DNA from: JAUIIK01 sp963745675
Lineage (GTDB): Bacteria > Chloroflexota > Chloroflexia > Thermomicrobiales > CFX8
Assembly (NCBI GenBank): GCA_963745675.1
Contig: CAVUYM010000016.1
Location: forward strand, 1-64,000
Direction of reading: 5' to 3'
Length of the DNA stretch: 64,000 nucleotides
Shown here one piece after another: positions 42,397 through 52,837 of the stretch. A program made the position numbers and the translations under genes. Under the pieces are notes generated by a model. The model saw only the letters and a list, made by a program, of their open reading frames with translations, searched no databases and was not told where the DNA came from. Every line of letters starts with the position of its first letter. Position 1 is the first letter of the stretch.

Positions 42397-44993
42397 CCGA
42401 CTATGGGCGCGTTCCAAGCGCAACCTATCGGCTGCAACTGAACGCCGATTTCACCTTTGACGATGCCTGCGCGCAGCTCGATTATCTCCTGGATCTTGGC
42501 GTCAGCGACCTCTACCTGTCGCCGATCATGCAGGCGCGCTCCGGCAGCAGCCATGGCTACGACGTGATCGATCCAACGACGATCAGTTCGGCGCTTGGCG
42601 GGCAGGGGGCATTTGAGAAGTTGTCGGCAGCCGTCCGCGAACGCGGCATGGGGCTGCTGGTCGACATCGTGCCGAACCACATGGCGGCGACGGTCGAAAA
42701 TCCGTCCTGGGATGCGCTCCTCGCCGGAGGACCCGATTCACCGGAGGCCGAAATCTTCGATGTCTTCTGGGATGAAGATGGCAAGCTCATCTTACCGATC
42801 CTCGGCGACTACTACAGCAAGGTACTGGAGCGCGACCAGCTGTCGGTCGACTCGTCAAACGGCGATCCGCGCATCGTTTACTTCGAGCACCGGCTGCCAA
42901 TCAGCAGCGAACGCGCCTCACAATTCGCTCTGGAACGCTGGGAAGATGCCACGTCTCCCGATGGTCGACGATGGGCCATGGATCAGCTCCTGGCGGCCCA
43001 ACACTACCGTCTGAGCTACTGGCGTACTGGCAGCAGGGCAATCAACTATCGACGCTTCTTCGACATCAACGATCTCGCTGCAATCAAAGGTGGTGACGCG
43101 GCCTTCGAGCTCGTCCATGAACGAGTGCGCGATCTCGTCGCGAGCGGCCAGATTACCGGGCTGCGGATCGACCACATCGACGGCCTTCGTGATCCAACGG
43201 GCTATCTGGCGCGCCTTCAGTCCTATCTCCGGACAGAAGGCTCGAGCGAGATGATCTACACCGTCGTCGAAAAGATCCTATCCGGCGGCGAGCAATTGTC
43301 GGAGGATTGGCAAGCGGCAGGCACGACCGGATACGACTTCCTCAATATGTCGAACGGTATCCTGGCAAGCACCGCCGGACTCAAGGGGTTGATCGCGATG
43401 ACCCGCCACTACGCCGCCGAGGTTGCTGACTTCAGCGACCTGCTCTACCGGGCCAAGCATCAGGTCATCGAAGAACTCTTCGCCGCTGAGATCAACCGCC
43501 TGACCCGACAGCTCGGGCGTATTGCTCGCAATGACCGCTATGGACGCGATCTGATCCTTGAGGAACTCGACGCAGCGATCAGGGAATTGACCGTTTGCCT
43601 GCCGGTGTACCGCACCTATATTGCCGGAATACCCATGCGCTCAAAGGATCGAGAAATCATCGATCGATCGGTTGCCGAAGCGATCTAGAATCTTCCAGAG
43701 CAGGTGGTCGCACTCGAGTTTCTCGTCCGTGTGATCCTGTTGAAAGATCACGCCCACCTCGATACATCTGAAGTCGAGTCACGGCTCGACTTCATCGCAG
43801 GCTGGCAGCAGTTCAGCGGGCCGGTGATGGCCAAGGGGCTGGAAGACACGACCCTCTACCGCGACCCGACGCTGCTTTCGGCCAACAGCGTCGGCGGCGA
43901 ACGCGACGTTGCCGAGATCTCCGTGGCGGATTTTCACGCCTGGGCGGCGGAGCGAGTCTTGACGTGGCCGCTGGCAATGAACGCAACCTCCACTCACGAT
44001 TCAAAGCGCAGCGAGGACGTCCGCGCTCGTATTAGCGTGCTCTCGGAAGTTCCAGATGAGTGGGAGATGGTGTTTGAGCGCCTGCAGGAGGCGACTGCCT
44101 CCAATGTACGCTCGATTAACGATCAGGCCGCTCCAGACGGCCGCGCTGCCATGATGCTCTATCAGACGCTCATCGGCTCCTGGCCGCTCGATCCAGCACA
44201 GCTCGATGACTATCCACAGCGTGTGCAGGCGTACGCGGTTAAGGCCGAACGTGAGGCCAAGCTGCGTACCAGTTGGACCGACCAGAATGCGGTCTATGAG
44301 GAGGCGTTACAGTCCTTCATAGCCGATCTCTTCGACAACGAGCGCTTCCTGGAAGAACTGCGCCCTTTCCGAGAGCAAGTTGCCATCCACGGCATGCTCA
44401 ACTCACTCAGTGCGACGCTGCTGAAAGTAACCGCTCCTGGAATCCCGGATATCTACCAGGGCACGGAGATTTGGGATTTCAGCCTCGTCGACCCCGACAA
44501 CCGCCGCCCGGTCGACTACGCCGCGCGTCATGCGCTCCTGCGACAGATCGAGGCAGTTTCCAATCCCGAAAGTCTGCTGAGCGACTGGCCAAGAGATGGA
44601 ATCAAGCTCTTCGTTCTGCATCGTGCACTGCAGGCCCGAGCTGCCCATCGCGATCTCTTCGAACGCGGCGAGTATCTGCCGTTGGAGATTGAAGGCGAAC
44701 ACAAAAACAACGTCGTCGCCTTTGCGCGCGTTCACAATCAAGAATGGGCCATCACGATCGTTCCACGTTTGACCGCCCAACTTGCAAAGTCGACCAGCAA
44801 CAAACTAGGCCAGATTCCGCTGGGTGCAGACAGCTGGTCTGACACGGCAGTCCGTCTACCGAAAGATGCGCCGAATCTGTGGAGCGACACCTTCATGAAT
44901 CATCGGATCACTACCATGTCGGAAGGCGTCAGCGTTTCAGACGCGCTTCGAGACTTCCCGGTCGCCTTGCTTCGGACAGCGACCCAGGCTTAG
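42393..44993 (+). CDS. treY: malto-oligosyltrehalose synthase with an internal amber codon
   Basis: About 866 residues, GH13_26. Starts MTDYGRVPSATYRLQLNADF at the ATG that overlaps the GH57 stop. Motifs: SDLYLSPIMQARSGSSHGYD, LLVDIVPNHMA, RFFDINDLAAIKG, nucleophile Asp in GLRIDHIDGLRDP, acid Glu in YTVVEKILSGGE, and in the C-terminal half MAKGLEDTTLYRD, MNATSTHDSKRSEDVRAR and GIPDIYQGTEIWDF. TreY turns the reducing end of an alpha-1,4-glucan into trehalose linkage. An in-frame TAG at 43686-43688 separates the halves; both sides are in the same frame, so this is a nonsense codon and not a frameshift, unless it is a base error. The last gene of the cluster. Confidence 0.9.
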
Positions 44994-45081
44994 ATCTAAC
45001 TGCGGGCTGGCGAGGTGTTGACTTGTGATCAAGCAATTCGGCAACTGAGCCAGGGGCGATGCCGATACAGTTGACAATCAT

Positions 45082-45339
45082 TCAACCTGGGTATCCGCTT
45101 GCCCGGTCAAATCGATCGAGGAGCCAGTGGCGGGCGCTGGCCGGGTCGGGAGTTCCAAGGAACAGGCAAGTATCGGAGATCATCGCCCGGACACTCATTG
45201 GTGTGAGACCCGTCTCATCGCAGATCGTCTGCATCGACGATCCACGGGCTAGCTCGATCAGGATGCGACGTTGTCGCAGGGCGAAATCATTGAGCCCGAC
45301 GTCACGTCCATGCATAACTGCGTTGTAACCAGTCATCAT
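45082..45339 (-). CDS. small stand-alone LuxR-type HTH protein
   Basis: 85 residues. The body reads LNDFALRQRRILIELARGSS, MQTICDETGLTPMSVRAMIS, then FLGTPDPASARHWLLDR. This follows the LuxR/GerE helix-turn-helix outline (RQ...L..GxS...I....G.....V...I), though several consensus residues differ. No receiver or sensor domain is attached. It could be a compact DNA-binding regulator or a remnant of a larger one. Divergent from the oxidoreductase at 45548 across about 210 bases, which could carry a shared control region. Confidence 0.5.
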   Translation of the reverse strand: MMTGYNAVMHGRDVGLNDFALRQRRILIELARGSSMQTICDETGLTPMSVRAMISDTCLFLGTPDPASARHWLLDRFDRASGYPG

Positions 45340-45547
45340 CTGCCTCTATCGTCGCAACTATTCATATTGGACTATCATCGACCCGGATCACCGAAAGTTG
45401 AGCGTTCGAGGAACGAATCGGTCGTCGGCAAGGCCACGGGAAGTGATGTTCGAATCGATATGCGTAGCCTTGTACTACTTATACGTCTAGAAACTCGATT
45501 TGGTTCCGTATACCGCAATATAGAGAAGAAAGAGTCTGGAGCGTCAC

Positions 45548-47093
45548 ATGAATCATGACTATGACGTTGCGATCATCGGCGGCGGTCACAACGGCCTCGT
45601 CGCGGCCTGGTACCTCCAGACGGGAGGCCAGCGGGTGGGAGTCTTCGAGCGCCGCGATTTCGTCGGCGGCGCGGTTATCACCGAGGAACTCTGGCCCGGC
45701 TACCGCGTCCCAACCTGCTCCTATATCTGCTACCTGCTCCAGGACAAGGTCATCGAAGATATGGCCCTACGCGAGCACGGCTTCGATGTCCACCAGCTCA
45801 TGCCCTACTCCTTCACGCCCTTCCCGGATGGCCGCGCGCTCATCAGCTGGCGAGACAAATACCAGACTGCAGCACAGCTGGCCGAGATCCTGCCATCCGA
45901 TGCAGCCAACTACAGTGCTTACACAGAGGCGCGCGAGCGCATGGCCGCCATCGTCAAGCGCTGGTTCCTGCAGCCGCCACCAACCCTGACCGAACTCGTT
46001 GACGACGCGCGAGCAAACGGCGACGAGAATGTGCTGGAAGAACTGCTTTTCGGCAGTGTCAGCGGCATGCTCGATCGGTACTTCGAGTCACCGCAGATCA
46101 AGGGCTGGCTGGCCGGAGCATGGGACGCAGGCGATCCGGATGCGCCGGGGAGCTTGTTGTCATCGATCTACCCCACGGTCAGCGCCTTCACCGAGGACGA
46201 AAACGCCGGCATCGTTGTCGGTGGCATGGGCGGCATCACTCAGGCGATGGCGCGCGCCTGCCAGGCCGCTGGCGTCGAGATCCACACCAACAGCGAAGTT
46301 TCCGAGATACTCATCGAGAGTGGTCGCGCAAGGGGCCTGCTACTCGCCAATGGCGACCGGGTCAGCGCCCGGACAGTCGTTTCCAATGCTGATCCCAAGC
46401 GCACATTCTTGAAACTGACGCCCGAGAGCGCGTTGCCGCCCGGTTTCAAAGCGAGCATCGAGCGGCTTACGACGAAGGCGGCCTATTTCAAGTTTCACGC
46501 TGTTATGGACGGCTTACCTGATTTCTCGCGTCACCTTGGGGCCGGGTATGATCCCCGCACGCTAGCCCAGATCAAGATATGTCCCGTCGCTCGACTACTA
46601 CCGCAAAGCCTGGGACGACGCCTCGCACGGTCGCATCACCGACAGCCCGGTCATGTCGATCCAGATCCCCAGCGTCTACGACCGCACACTCATCGACGGC
46701 GACGCCAATGGCCACGTCATGTCGATCTGGGTCCAGTACGCTCCGGTGAAACCTGCTGCCGGCACATGGGATGAGCTGCGCCAGCAGGCTGGAGAGATGC
46801 TGATCGACACCATCGCCCAATATGCCCCGAACATCCGCGATGTCATTCGAGAGTGGGTGCTCTTCACGCCGCAAGACATCGAAGAGCGCGTCGGCATGAC
46901 CGATGGCAACATCCGCCACATTGACATGGTGGCAGGTCAGATGTTCACCGGGCGACTCGACTACAAGACGCCGATCGACGATCTCTACCTCTGCGGCGCA
47001 GGTACCCACCCTGGAGGTGAGGTTACTGGCGCGCCCGGGCACAACGCGGCTCAGGTAATACTGCGGGAGGTTGGGGCGCCGCTAACCGTGTAG
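45548..47093 (+). CDS. FAD-dependent oxidoreductase (PYROXD2/phytoene desaturase-like), frameshifted
   Basis: About 514 residues. An FAD-binding start, YDVAIIGGGHNGLVAAWYLQ, is followed by ERRDFVGGAVITEELWPGYR. Later parts include GIVVGGMGGITQAMARACQA and the C-terminal FAD segment YLCGAGTHPGGEVTGAPGHN. This layout matches the amine-oxidase/phytoene-desaturase superfamily, nearest to PYROXD2-like proteins, whose substrate is not established. No carotenoid gene is nearby, so I do not call it crtI. The frame breaks at about 46578 (before SLDYYRKAWDDASHGRIT) and resumes to 47093. Confidence 0.75.
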
Positions 47094-47186
47094 TGATCTG
47101 AAAACGTGAAGAGCGGCTACGCATCAGTTCAGTGGCGCTGATACGTACCCGCCAACGGTCCCACCGTCCGTCCGTCTCAACTCGCG

Positions 47187-47962
47187 TTATTGTCGAAGGA
47201 AAGCCAGCACTTCCTCCGCGAAGGCATCGGGAGCGGTATCCATAGGCACATGCTGTTGTCCGGGAAGTACGACAATCCGGCTGTTCGGCAGCGCGCAATC
47301 GATTGCCTCTATTGAATCGCGATAGAGGGGTGGGCTATCACCACCCAGGACCAGCAACGTCTCGGTCTCCATATCCACGAACCGATTGCTTTCAAACTGG
47401 TATTGCCCCACGGCGGTTATCTCGCGTAGCAAGGTGCGTGCGGCGGCGACTCGCTCCGGCCATACCGGCGATTTGCGCATCGTCGCGAGATCGTGCTCGG
47501 GAATTTCGGCGACCTCTCGCAAGAAGGTCGTGAGTAGACCTTCGAGATCACCATCGTCCGACAGAGATCGAAGGTGGATCATGATATCGCGGGGCATCTC
47601 TGGCGCTGCCACCGGCGGCTCGCAGAGGATCAACCTCTCAACATTGGCGCTCAGTAGCGCCGCTTCGAGAGCGCAGATGGCTCCAAAGGAGTGCCCGAGC
47701 AGGCCAGCCGGTTCACCGAGCGCATCAACGACCGCGGCCACATCCTCATATTCACCTTCGGCGGCGTAGCATTCCGCATCGCCACTCTCCCCCGGCCGCG
47801 CCGGTCCATCGCGCATACGGTGAATTCGGCCGCGAGAGGCCGCAATACCGGCGCCCACCTTCCATGCGATGCGGTTGTGCCATGCACCAGGACGAGCGGC
47901 GGTCCCGTTCCGATGGACTCATATGCAATCGTCGTGCCATCACGTGACGTGATCTTTTTCAT
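47187..47962 (-). CDS. alpha/beta hydrolase (copy 1), frameshifted
   Basis: About 258 residues from the ATG at 47962, with AAGGAGG 7 bases upstream. The fold is clear: ITSRDGTTIAYESIGTGPPL, oxyanion HGTTASHGRW, nucleophile Ser in LLGHSFGAICALEAAL, and late His in VVLPGQQHVPMDTAP. The frame breaks near 47802, in the DRRGRG turn, and continues SGDAECYAAEGEYEDVAAVV. Esterase, lipase or haloperoxidase-type activity; the substrate is unknown. Tandem paralogue of the next gene upstream (48096-48881). Confidence 0.75.
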
Positions 47963-48095
47963 CTGTGTATCCTCCTTCTTATCATTTCGTCTGCGTTCAG
48001 TACCTCGCCGACCAGCGACGGCATCGACGGCTCGTAGGCTCCTGTCAGCGGATACGCGGGAATCTTTTCCTCCGCGCCGAATAGCCAGTGGCGGG

Positions 48096-48881
48096 CTACG
48101 CGCCCAGGAAGCTAAGAACCTCACGGATGAACAGATCCGGCGCCGTTACATCGGCTATATGTTGCTGGCCGGGCATGACGACTATGTGGCTATTTCGAAG
48201 CGTCCTGTCGAGGACCTTGACGCCCTCGCTGAATAGCGGCGGGCTGTCCCCACCGGTGAGCAGCATCGTCGGGACGCGCATTTCCCGAAAGCGTTCGGCA
48301 TAGTAGCGGTATGTCTCGGCGGCTCGAAGCTCGCGCGGCAAGGTGTGGGCTGCTGCCACCCGGGCTGGCCATGTGGGCGACGCCTGGTAGAGGTCGAGCT
48401 CCTGGTCCGACATGCCGACGAGTTCCCGCATGAATGTTATGAGAACAGCTTCCCGTTTCCCGGCCGCCAGCAGAGCATCGAGACGATAAATCAGATCACC
48501 GACGTGTACCTCTTCACCCGGAGGAGTAGCGTCGGGTTCGTACAGTATCAGCCGGTCGATATTCGTCGAAAGGAGCGACGCCTCGAGCGCGCAGGTTCCA
48601 CCCATGGAGTGCCCGAGCACCCGCACCGGCTCATCGAACGAGTCGACAACTGCTGCCACATCCTCGAACTCCCGTTCCAGAGCGTAGCAATCGCAATCTC
48701 CGCTCCCTCCACGCCCCCGGCGGTCCATTGCGAGGACGGTGTAATTGGCGGAGAGGGCAGGAACTATCGGCTTCCAGCGGCTGCTGTCACCTGCCGTGCC
48801 ATGAACCAGGAGTAGTGGCGGTCCCTCGCCGGTCCGTTCGTACGCAATCTGCGTGCCGTCTCTGGAGATGACTGTTTCCAT
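48096..48881 (-). CDS. alpha/beta hydrolase (copy 2)
   Basis: 261 residues from the ATG at 48881 (GGGAGG site). Catalytic pattern: oxyanion HGTAGDSSRW, DRRGRGGSGD, nucleophile Ser in VLGHSMGGTCALEASLLS, acid Asp near LLTGGDSPPLF, His in MPGQQHIADVTAPD. Intact counterpart of the gene at 47187-47962: same length, same order of motifs and related sequence throughout, so a tandem duplication. On the same strand as the HD-GYP/LuxR gene, about 100 bases downstream of its stop. Confidence 0.85.
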   Translation of the reverse strand: METVISRDGTQIAYERTGEGPPLLLVHGTAGDSSRWKPIVPALSANYTVLAMDRRGRGGSGDCDCYALEREFEDVAAVVDSFDEPVRVLGHSMGGTCALEASLLSTNIDRLILYEPDATPPGEEVHVGDLIYRLDALLAAGKREAVLITFMRELVGMSDQELDLYQASPTWPARVAAAHTLPRELRAAETYRYYAERFREMRVPTMLLTGGDSPPLFSEGVKVLDRTLRNSHIVVMPGQQHIADVTAPDLFIREVLSFLGA

Positions 48882-48980
48882 CTGCGCCTCCCTGATTCTT
48901 TGAAGTTCGAGTGCCGATTCCAGACTAAGGGAAGGCAGACGGCAGCACATCGGGTGAACGCCCTATTTACATGGAGATGG

Positions 48981-50531
48981 TTAGAGAAGGAGATCGTGCT
49001 CCATCGCGAAGAGGGCAGCTGCGGCTCGCGTTGAAACGCCGATTTTGTCGTAGATATGCTGGACATGATGGCCGACGGTCTTCGGCGAAATCGAAAGACG
49101 CTCTCCCATTTCACGATTCGTCAGCCCACGGGAAGCTAGCCGCAACACCTCGATCTCGCGATCGGTCAATCCTCCCGGGTGGTCCAGGCTGGCACTCCCG
49201 GAGCGCTGCCCGGCTGCGATCAGTACGGCCTGAACAGCGTCGGCGTCGAGGCGACCAGCTTCCACATCAGTGGCGAGTTCTGCGGCGGCTTCAGCGGGGC
49301 ACAACGCCGGTCGATGGGCACGCTCCTGAGTCATGGCCTGATAGGCGTCGGCGACGGCAAGCAAGCGACCGGCGACGGGAACAGCACTGGCCTTTAGCTG
49401 CCGGAAGTAGCCCGAACCATCAATACGCTCGTGGTGCATGCCAGCGAGCGTGGCAACGTCAGCCAGCATCGGTGAACGGACGAGGATTCGTTCCGAGTTA
49501 TATGGGTGTAAGCGCACCTGTTCCCACTCGCTCATCGTCAACGGCGCCGGTTTGTCCCAGATGCCATTCGGCACACCGACCCGGCCAAGATCGTGAAACA
49601 TGCCCGCCCGCCGGATCGTTACCACGTCAGATTCGCTCAGGTTCAATTCGCGCGCGGCGGACTCCGCCAGAGACGCCACCCCCACTGAATGCTGGTACAT
49701 GAATGGTGATTTGAGGTCGACCACATCTGCAAAGGCGCGTGCAATCTGATCGAATTCGGCATCTGATGCCGTCCGATATGGACGTGGTTCCGCATCCAGA
49801 ACCGCTGCCCAAACGTCTGTCTCCTCGAGCTCGCGCAGCAGGCTAGGACCGTAAGCCAGGAACGCGTCGGCAATGGACGGGTCAAACGCCTTTCCAGCTC
49901 GACCTCGAATCATTTCGCTCGCGAGATCAGATCCACCGATGCGGTTGAAGAGCGCAGCCTGCATAGCGACCTGAGAGAAGCGAATCGGCTTGGAAATATC
50001 TTCACCGGCAAGTCCCCTGGGAAGTCCTTTCCCATCCCAGCGCTCGTACATTTCGATGAGCGCCCGCTGCACGGTATCAGTCAGCCCGATACGCCGTGCC
50101 ATCTGAGAGGCAACTTCGCAAGAGGCGTGACTCGTTTCATTGCCGATCTTTTCCCCACGCACCATAAAGCGACCGACGGTACGTGCCCGCGTCAATAGCG
50201 GCTCGTCCTTGCCGAAATGGAACATGAAGTCAGTGAACATCTCCCGCGGACCTCCGAAGACGATGCGCGACCCGAATCCCCGGAACGAGATATCGTCGCC
50301 ACCGGCAAGCAGCGCCTGCTCGTATGCGCCAGCAGTGCAACCGACGTGGCAGAGCAAAGTTGCGTAGTAAACGTCCGATTGCTGCCCTGGATCCAATCCC
50401 ATCGCACGCGCAAGACCACTTGCGATGAGACAGGATTCAATAGCTTGTTCCGGCTGGTAGCCCATGCCCAGATCACTGACGAGTGAAAGGGATGCGAGCA
50501 GCTCGGCTAGCCGTATTTGCGTAGCAGGCAT
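48981..50531 (-). CDS. HD-GYP-like phosphohydrolase with C-terminal LuxR HTH
   Basis: 516 residues. The N-terminal half is a degenerate HD-type domain (CLIASGLARAMGLDPGQQSD, YYATLLCHVGCTA; a second set EKIGNETSHASCEVA). A second HD-GYP domain (about 290-430) has HSVGVASLAE, MFHDLGRVGVPNGIWDKP, LHPYNSERIL and HHERIDGSGYFR. The final GYP is GYF, a common variant of this class. Residues 452-512 are a LuxR HTH: LTDREIEVLRLASRGLTNRE and SPKTVGHHVQHIYDKIGVST. HD-GYP enzymes hydrolyse c-di-GMP; here the activity is fused to DNA binding, so nucleotide state may set transcription. Whether the GYF variant is active is not known. Confidence 0.85.
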   Translation of the reverse strand: MPATQIRLAELLASLSLVSDLGMGYQPEQAIESCLIASGLARAMGLDPGQQSDVYYATLLCHVGCTAGAYEQALLAGGDDISFRGFGSRIVFGGPREMFTDFMFHFGKDEPLLTRARTVGRFMVRGEKIGNETSHASCEVASQMARRIGLTDTVQRALIEMYERWDGKGLPRGLAGEDISKPIRFSQVAMQAALFNRIGGSDLASEMIRGRAGKAFDPSIADAFLAYGPSLLRELEETDVWAAVLDAEPRPYRTASDAEFDQIARAFADVVDLKSPFMYQHSVGVASLAESAARELNLSESDVVTIRRAGMFHDLGRVGVPNGIWDKPAPLTMSEWEQVRLHPYNSERILVRSPMLADVATLAGMHHERIDGSGYFRQLKASAVPVAGRLLAVADAYQAMTQERAHRPALCPAEAAAELATDVEAGRLDADAVQAVLIAAGQRSGSASLDHPGGLTDREIEVLRLASRGLTNREMGERLSISPKTVGHHVQHIYDKIGVSTRAAAALFAMEHDLLL

Positions 50532-50595
50532 CGTTCACCCTTTTTGGACAAAAACCGTATGTGAGTTGTTAGATTATCATGCAGGGTCGGAAGAC

Positions 50596-51048
50596 TCATC
50601 CATCACTACGCCGCTCGTAGCGAGTTATCCTCACCCCTTCATCTAATTCGACGTCACCAATCGCGTGAAACCCGAGCTTTTCGTAGAGCCTCCGGGCGGG
50701 GAAGTTGGCCGTCCCGGTTGAAACGAGGACGTGCGGATAGTCGAGCAAGGCAGATACGAGATCAGAACCACAGCCTCGACCGAAATGCTCCGGATCTACG
50801 ACCAAGCGGTCGATGTCGCATAGGTCATCGTCGAGGTCATAAGCGATCGCTGCGATGATGCGCCCACATTCCCGGATTCCAAGCCACTGCAACGGCTGTC
50901 GGATGAGGTCGTCGAGCGATTCGTGTAAGGGCGGAATGCCGTCAAAGCCAATCAGCTTTGCTTCGACGCCATAGGCAAGTCGCTGGATTTCATGGATGCG
51001 CTTGGCGTCAGTGCGACTGGATAGATCGAGCGCCTCAATCGTGAACAT
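50596..51048 (-). CDS. GNAT family N-acetyltransferase
   Basis: 150 residues with an AGGAGG ribosome site. The acetyl-CoA site is visible in IDRLVVDPEHFGRGCGSDLVSAL, and the end has GTANFPARRLYEKLGFHAIG, both diagnostic of GNAT. The acceptor (amino acid, antibiotic or protein) is not predictable. Single gene, 105 bases upstream of the divergent DszB-like gene. Confidence 0.85.
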   Translation of the reverse strand: MFTIEALDLSSRTDAKRIHEIQRLAYGVEAKLIGFDGIPPLHESLDDLIRQPLQWLGIRECGRIIAAIAYDLDDDLCDIDRLVVDPEHFGRGCGSDLVSALLDYPHVLVSTGTANFPARRLYEKLGFHAIGDVELDEGVRITRYERRSDG

Positions 51049-51152
51049 CCCCGCACCTCCTTCATATAACAGGGCTTCCGGCTATCTTTGCTCAACTCGC
51101 GCTACACTCGACGCATCGGCAACTCAGAAATTACCCGGCGGGTTAGATAAGT

Positions 51153-52187
51153 ATGCAATCGGCAACGGAATCGAACATCAAGACGCTCTGGTACACACGC
51201 TGCCCGATGCCAACCGCGTCAGGCATCGCGATTGAATTGGGATTGCTTGACGACGAATTTGCAGGGGATGGCATTGAGGTGCTCTCTTTGCGCGCATCGG
51301 CTGACCGAGCGGTCAGGGAGTCGCATTTCAATCACACCCAGGACGATTCGTTCCGGGAGGGCGGCAACACCCCGCCGATCTGGAGCCGCTCACGCGATGC
51401 GGACACTCGTCTCATTGGCGCAACCTGGATCGATCAGTATCAGACAATCGTGGCTCTGCCCGCCAGCGGCATCCGCAAACCGTCCGATCTGCGCGGCAGG
51501 CGGTTGGGTGTGCCGCGCCATCTCAACGACCAGATCGACTTCTGGCGCGGCAAGTCCCTGCGCGCGATCCTTACAGCGTTGGAAATCGCTGGGCTGAAAG
51601 AAGACGATGTCGAGCTGGTCGATCTACCCGAGCAGGAAACGTTCCTCGGAGACGAGGAGACTTCGCGCTCCGGCACGCTTTGGAGCGCCAAGCGACAGAT
51701 GGCCATCCTCAGAGCCGAAGCCTTCGCCCTCATCCGCGGCGAGGTCGACGCGATAAACCTCACTGGAGCACGCGGAGCGATGCTCGAAGCGTTACTCGGA
51801 GCCGTCCAGATCGTCGATCTCGGCGGCCATCCAGATCCTGAAGTGAGAATCTCGAACGGCATCCCAATGGCCTTCACCGTCAGCGGCGCGTTAGTGCGCG
51901 AGCGTCCAGATCTAGCACGGCGCTACCTCGACACCGTCCGCCGTGCGGCAGCCTGGGCGCGGGATCATCAGAGCGAAACACGCCGTATCATCGCCCGAGA
52001 ACTTGGAGACGCCGAAGAGTGGGTCGAGATCGCATATGGCGACCGGCTATTGACGAATCTGGAACCCTCGCTATCCGAAGATCTACTGCGTGCAATGGAC
52101 AACCAGCAACGCTTCCTTCATACGCACGGCTTCATCGAGCAGGAAGTCGATGTTTGGGAGTGGGCAGCACCAGAACTATATGGCTGA
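51153..52187 (+). CDS. DszB-like sulfinate desulfinase / SsuA-type substrate-binding fold
   Basis: 344 residues, no signal peptide, so not an exported binding protein. Two-lobed SsuA/periplasmic-binding fold: LGLLDDEFAGDGIEVLSLRA, ASGIRKPSDLRGRRLGVPR, INLTGARGAMLEALLG, ARRYLDTVRRAAAWARDH. The catalytic residues of 2'-hydroxybiphenyl-2-sulfinate desulfinase (DszB Cys 27, His 60, Arg 70) have counterparts at Cys 17 (WYTRCPMPTAS), His 58 and Arg 68 (SHFNHTQDDSFREGGNTPP), with the same His-to-Arg spacing of ten. DszB cleaves C-S bonds of aryl sulfinates. No DszA/C genes are nearby; natural substrate unknown. Confidence 0.8.
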   Translation: MQSATESNIKTLWYTRCPMPTASGIAIELGLLDDEFAGDGIEVLSLRASADRAVRESHFNHTQDDSFREGGNTPPIWSRSRDADTRLIGATWIDQYQTIVALPASGIRKPSDLRGRRLGVPRHLNDQIDFWRGKSLRAILTALEIAGLKEDDVELVDLPEQETFLGDEETSRSGTLWSAKRQMAILRAEAFALIRGEVDAINLTGARGAMLEALLGAVQIVDLGGHPDPEVRISNGIPMAFTVSGALVRERPDLARRYLDTVRRAAAWARDHQSETRRIIARELGDAEEWVEIAYGDRLLTNLEPSLSEDLLRAMDNQQRFLHTHGFIEQEVDVWEWAAPELYG

Positions 52188-52232
52188 TCGCGCCATCGCG
52201 AGCGGGGACGAATCCACGACGGGGTGTGCGCC

Positions 52233-52592
52233 CTAATCCTCCGGAGCTTCGTACCAGTTTGGCGGGCCAACAGTAGTGATGCTCAAGTGCGTCATCGACG
52301 AGCCCTCGACGGCTCCATGCCAGTGGCGTTCGCCCGCCGGCATATAGATGACGTCGCCCGGCCCGGCAGTGAATTCTTCGTCGGCGGTTCCGGCGCGCGC
52401 CTCGCCCTCGACCACAAATAGCACCTGTTCACCGGGATGGTCGTGCCAGTTAGTTCGCGCACCATCCTCGAAATGCACCGAAGATACGCTGACGCTGCCA
52501 TCCTCGCCCGCCAGCAGCCGGGTCAGTGTTACATCCCCGGTAAATGTCGTGCCTTTATTCGCTGGAGCATCAGCGCCTTTGATTACGTGCAT
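52233..52592 (-). CDS. cupin domain protein
   Basis: 119 residues. Cupin motif 1 is ARTNWHDHPGEQVLFVVEGEA and motif 2 is DVIYMPAGERHWHGAVEG, giving His, His, Glu and His ligands for a metal. Small, cytosolic, with no fused domain. Such proteins include dioxygenases and isomerases as well as binding proteins, and the sequence alone does not discriminate. Convergent with the DszB-like gene (46 bases between stops). Confidence 0.85.
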   Translation of the reverse strand: MHVIKGADAPANKGTTFTGDVTLTRLLAGEDGSVSVSSVHFEDGARTNWHDHPGEQVLFVVEGEARAGTADEEFTAGPGDVIYMPAGERHWHGAVEGSSMTHLSITTVGPPNWYEAPED

Positions 52593-52837
52593 TGCACATT
52601 CCTCTCATTCACATCATTGATTTTGTTACTCGCAACATAGCATCAGAACCAGCGTAAGGCACGCTGCAACCCATCCGTTCGACGACCGCCTGCGTGATTC
52701 GTTCCGCACGAATGTAGCCAGCTATCCACCCCAGATCTATGCATATCCCTATTCTTTTCGATCTCCGGAAGCGGCACAGTAGTAGCTGCGAAGGAAAGGG
52801 ACGGCAAATAGATGATATGTCGATCAGTATTGAATAA

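Noticed and set aside
45548..47093. Calling this oxidoreductase phytoene desaturase crtI
   Set aside because: The nearest architecture is PYROXD2-like and no carotenoid genes are in view, so the specific name is not supported.
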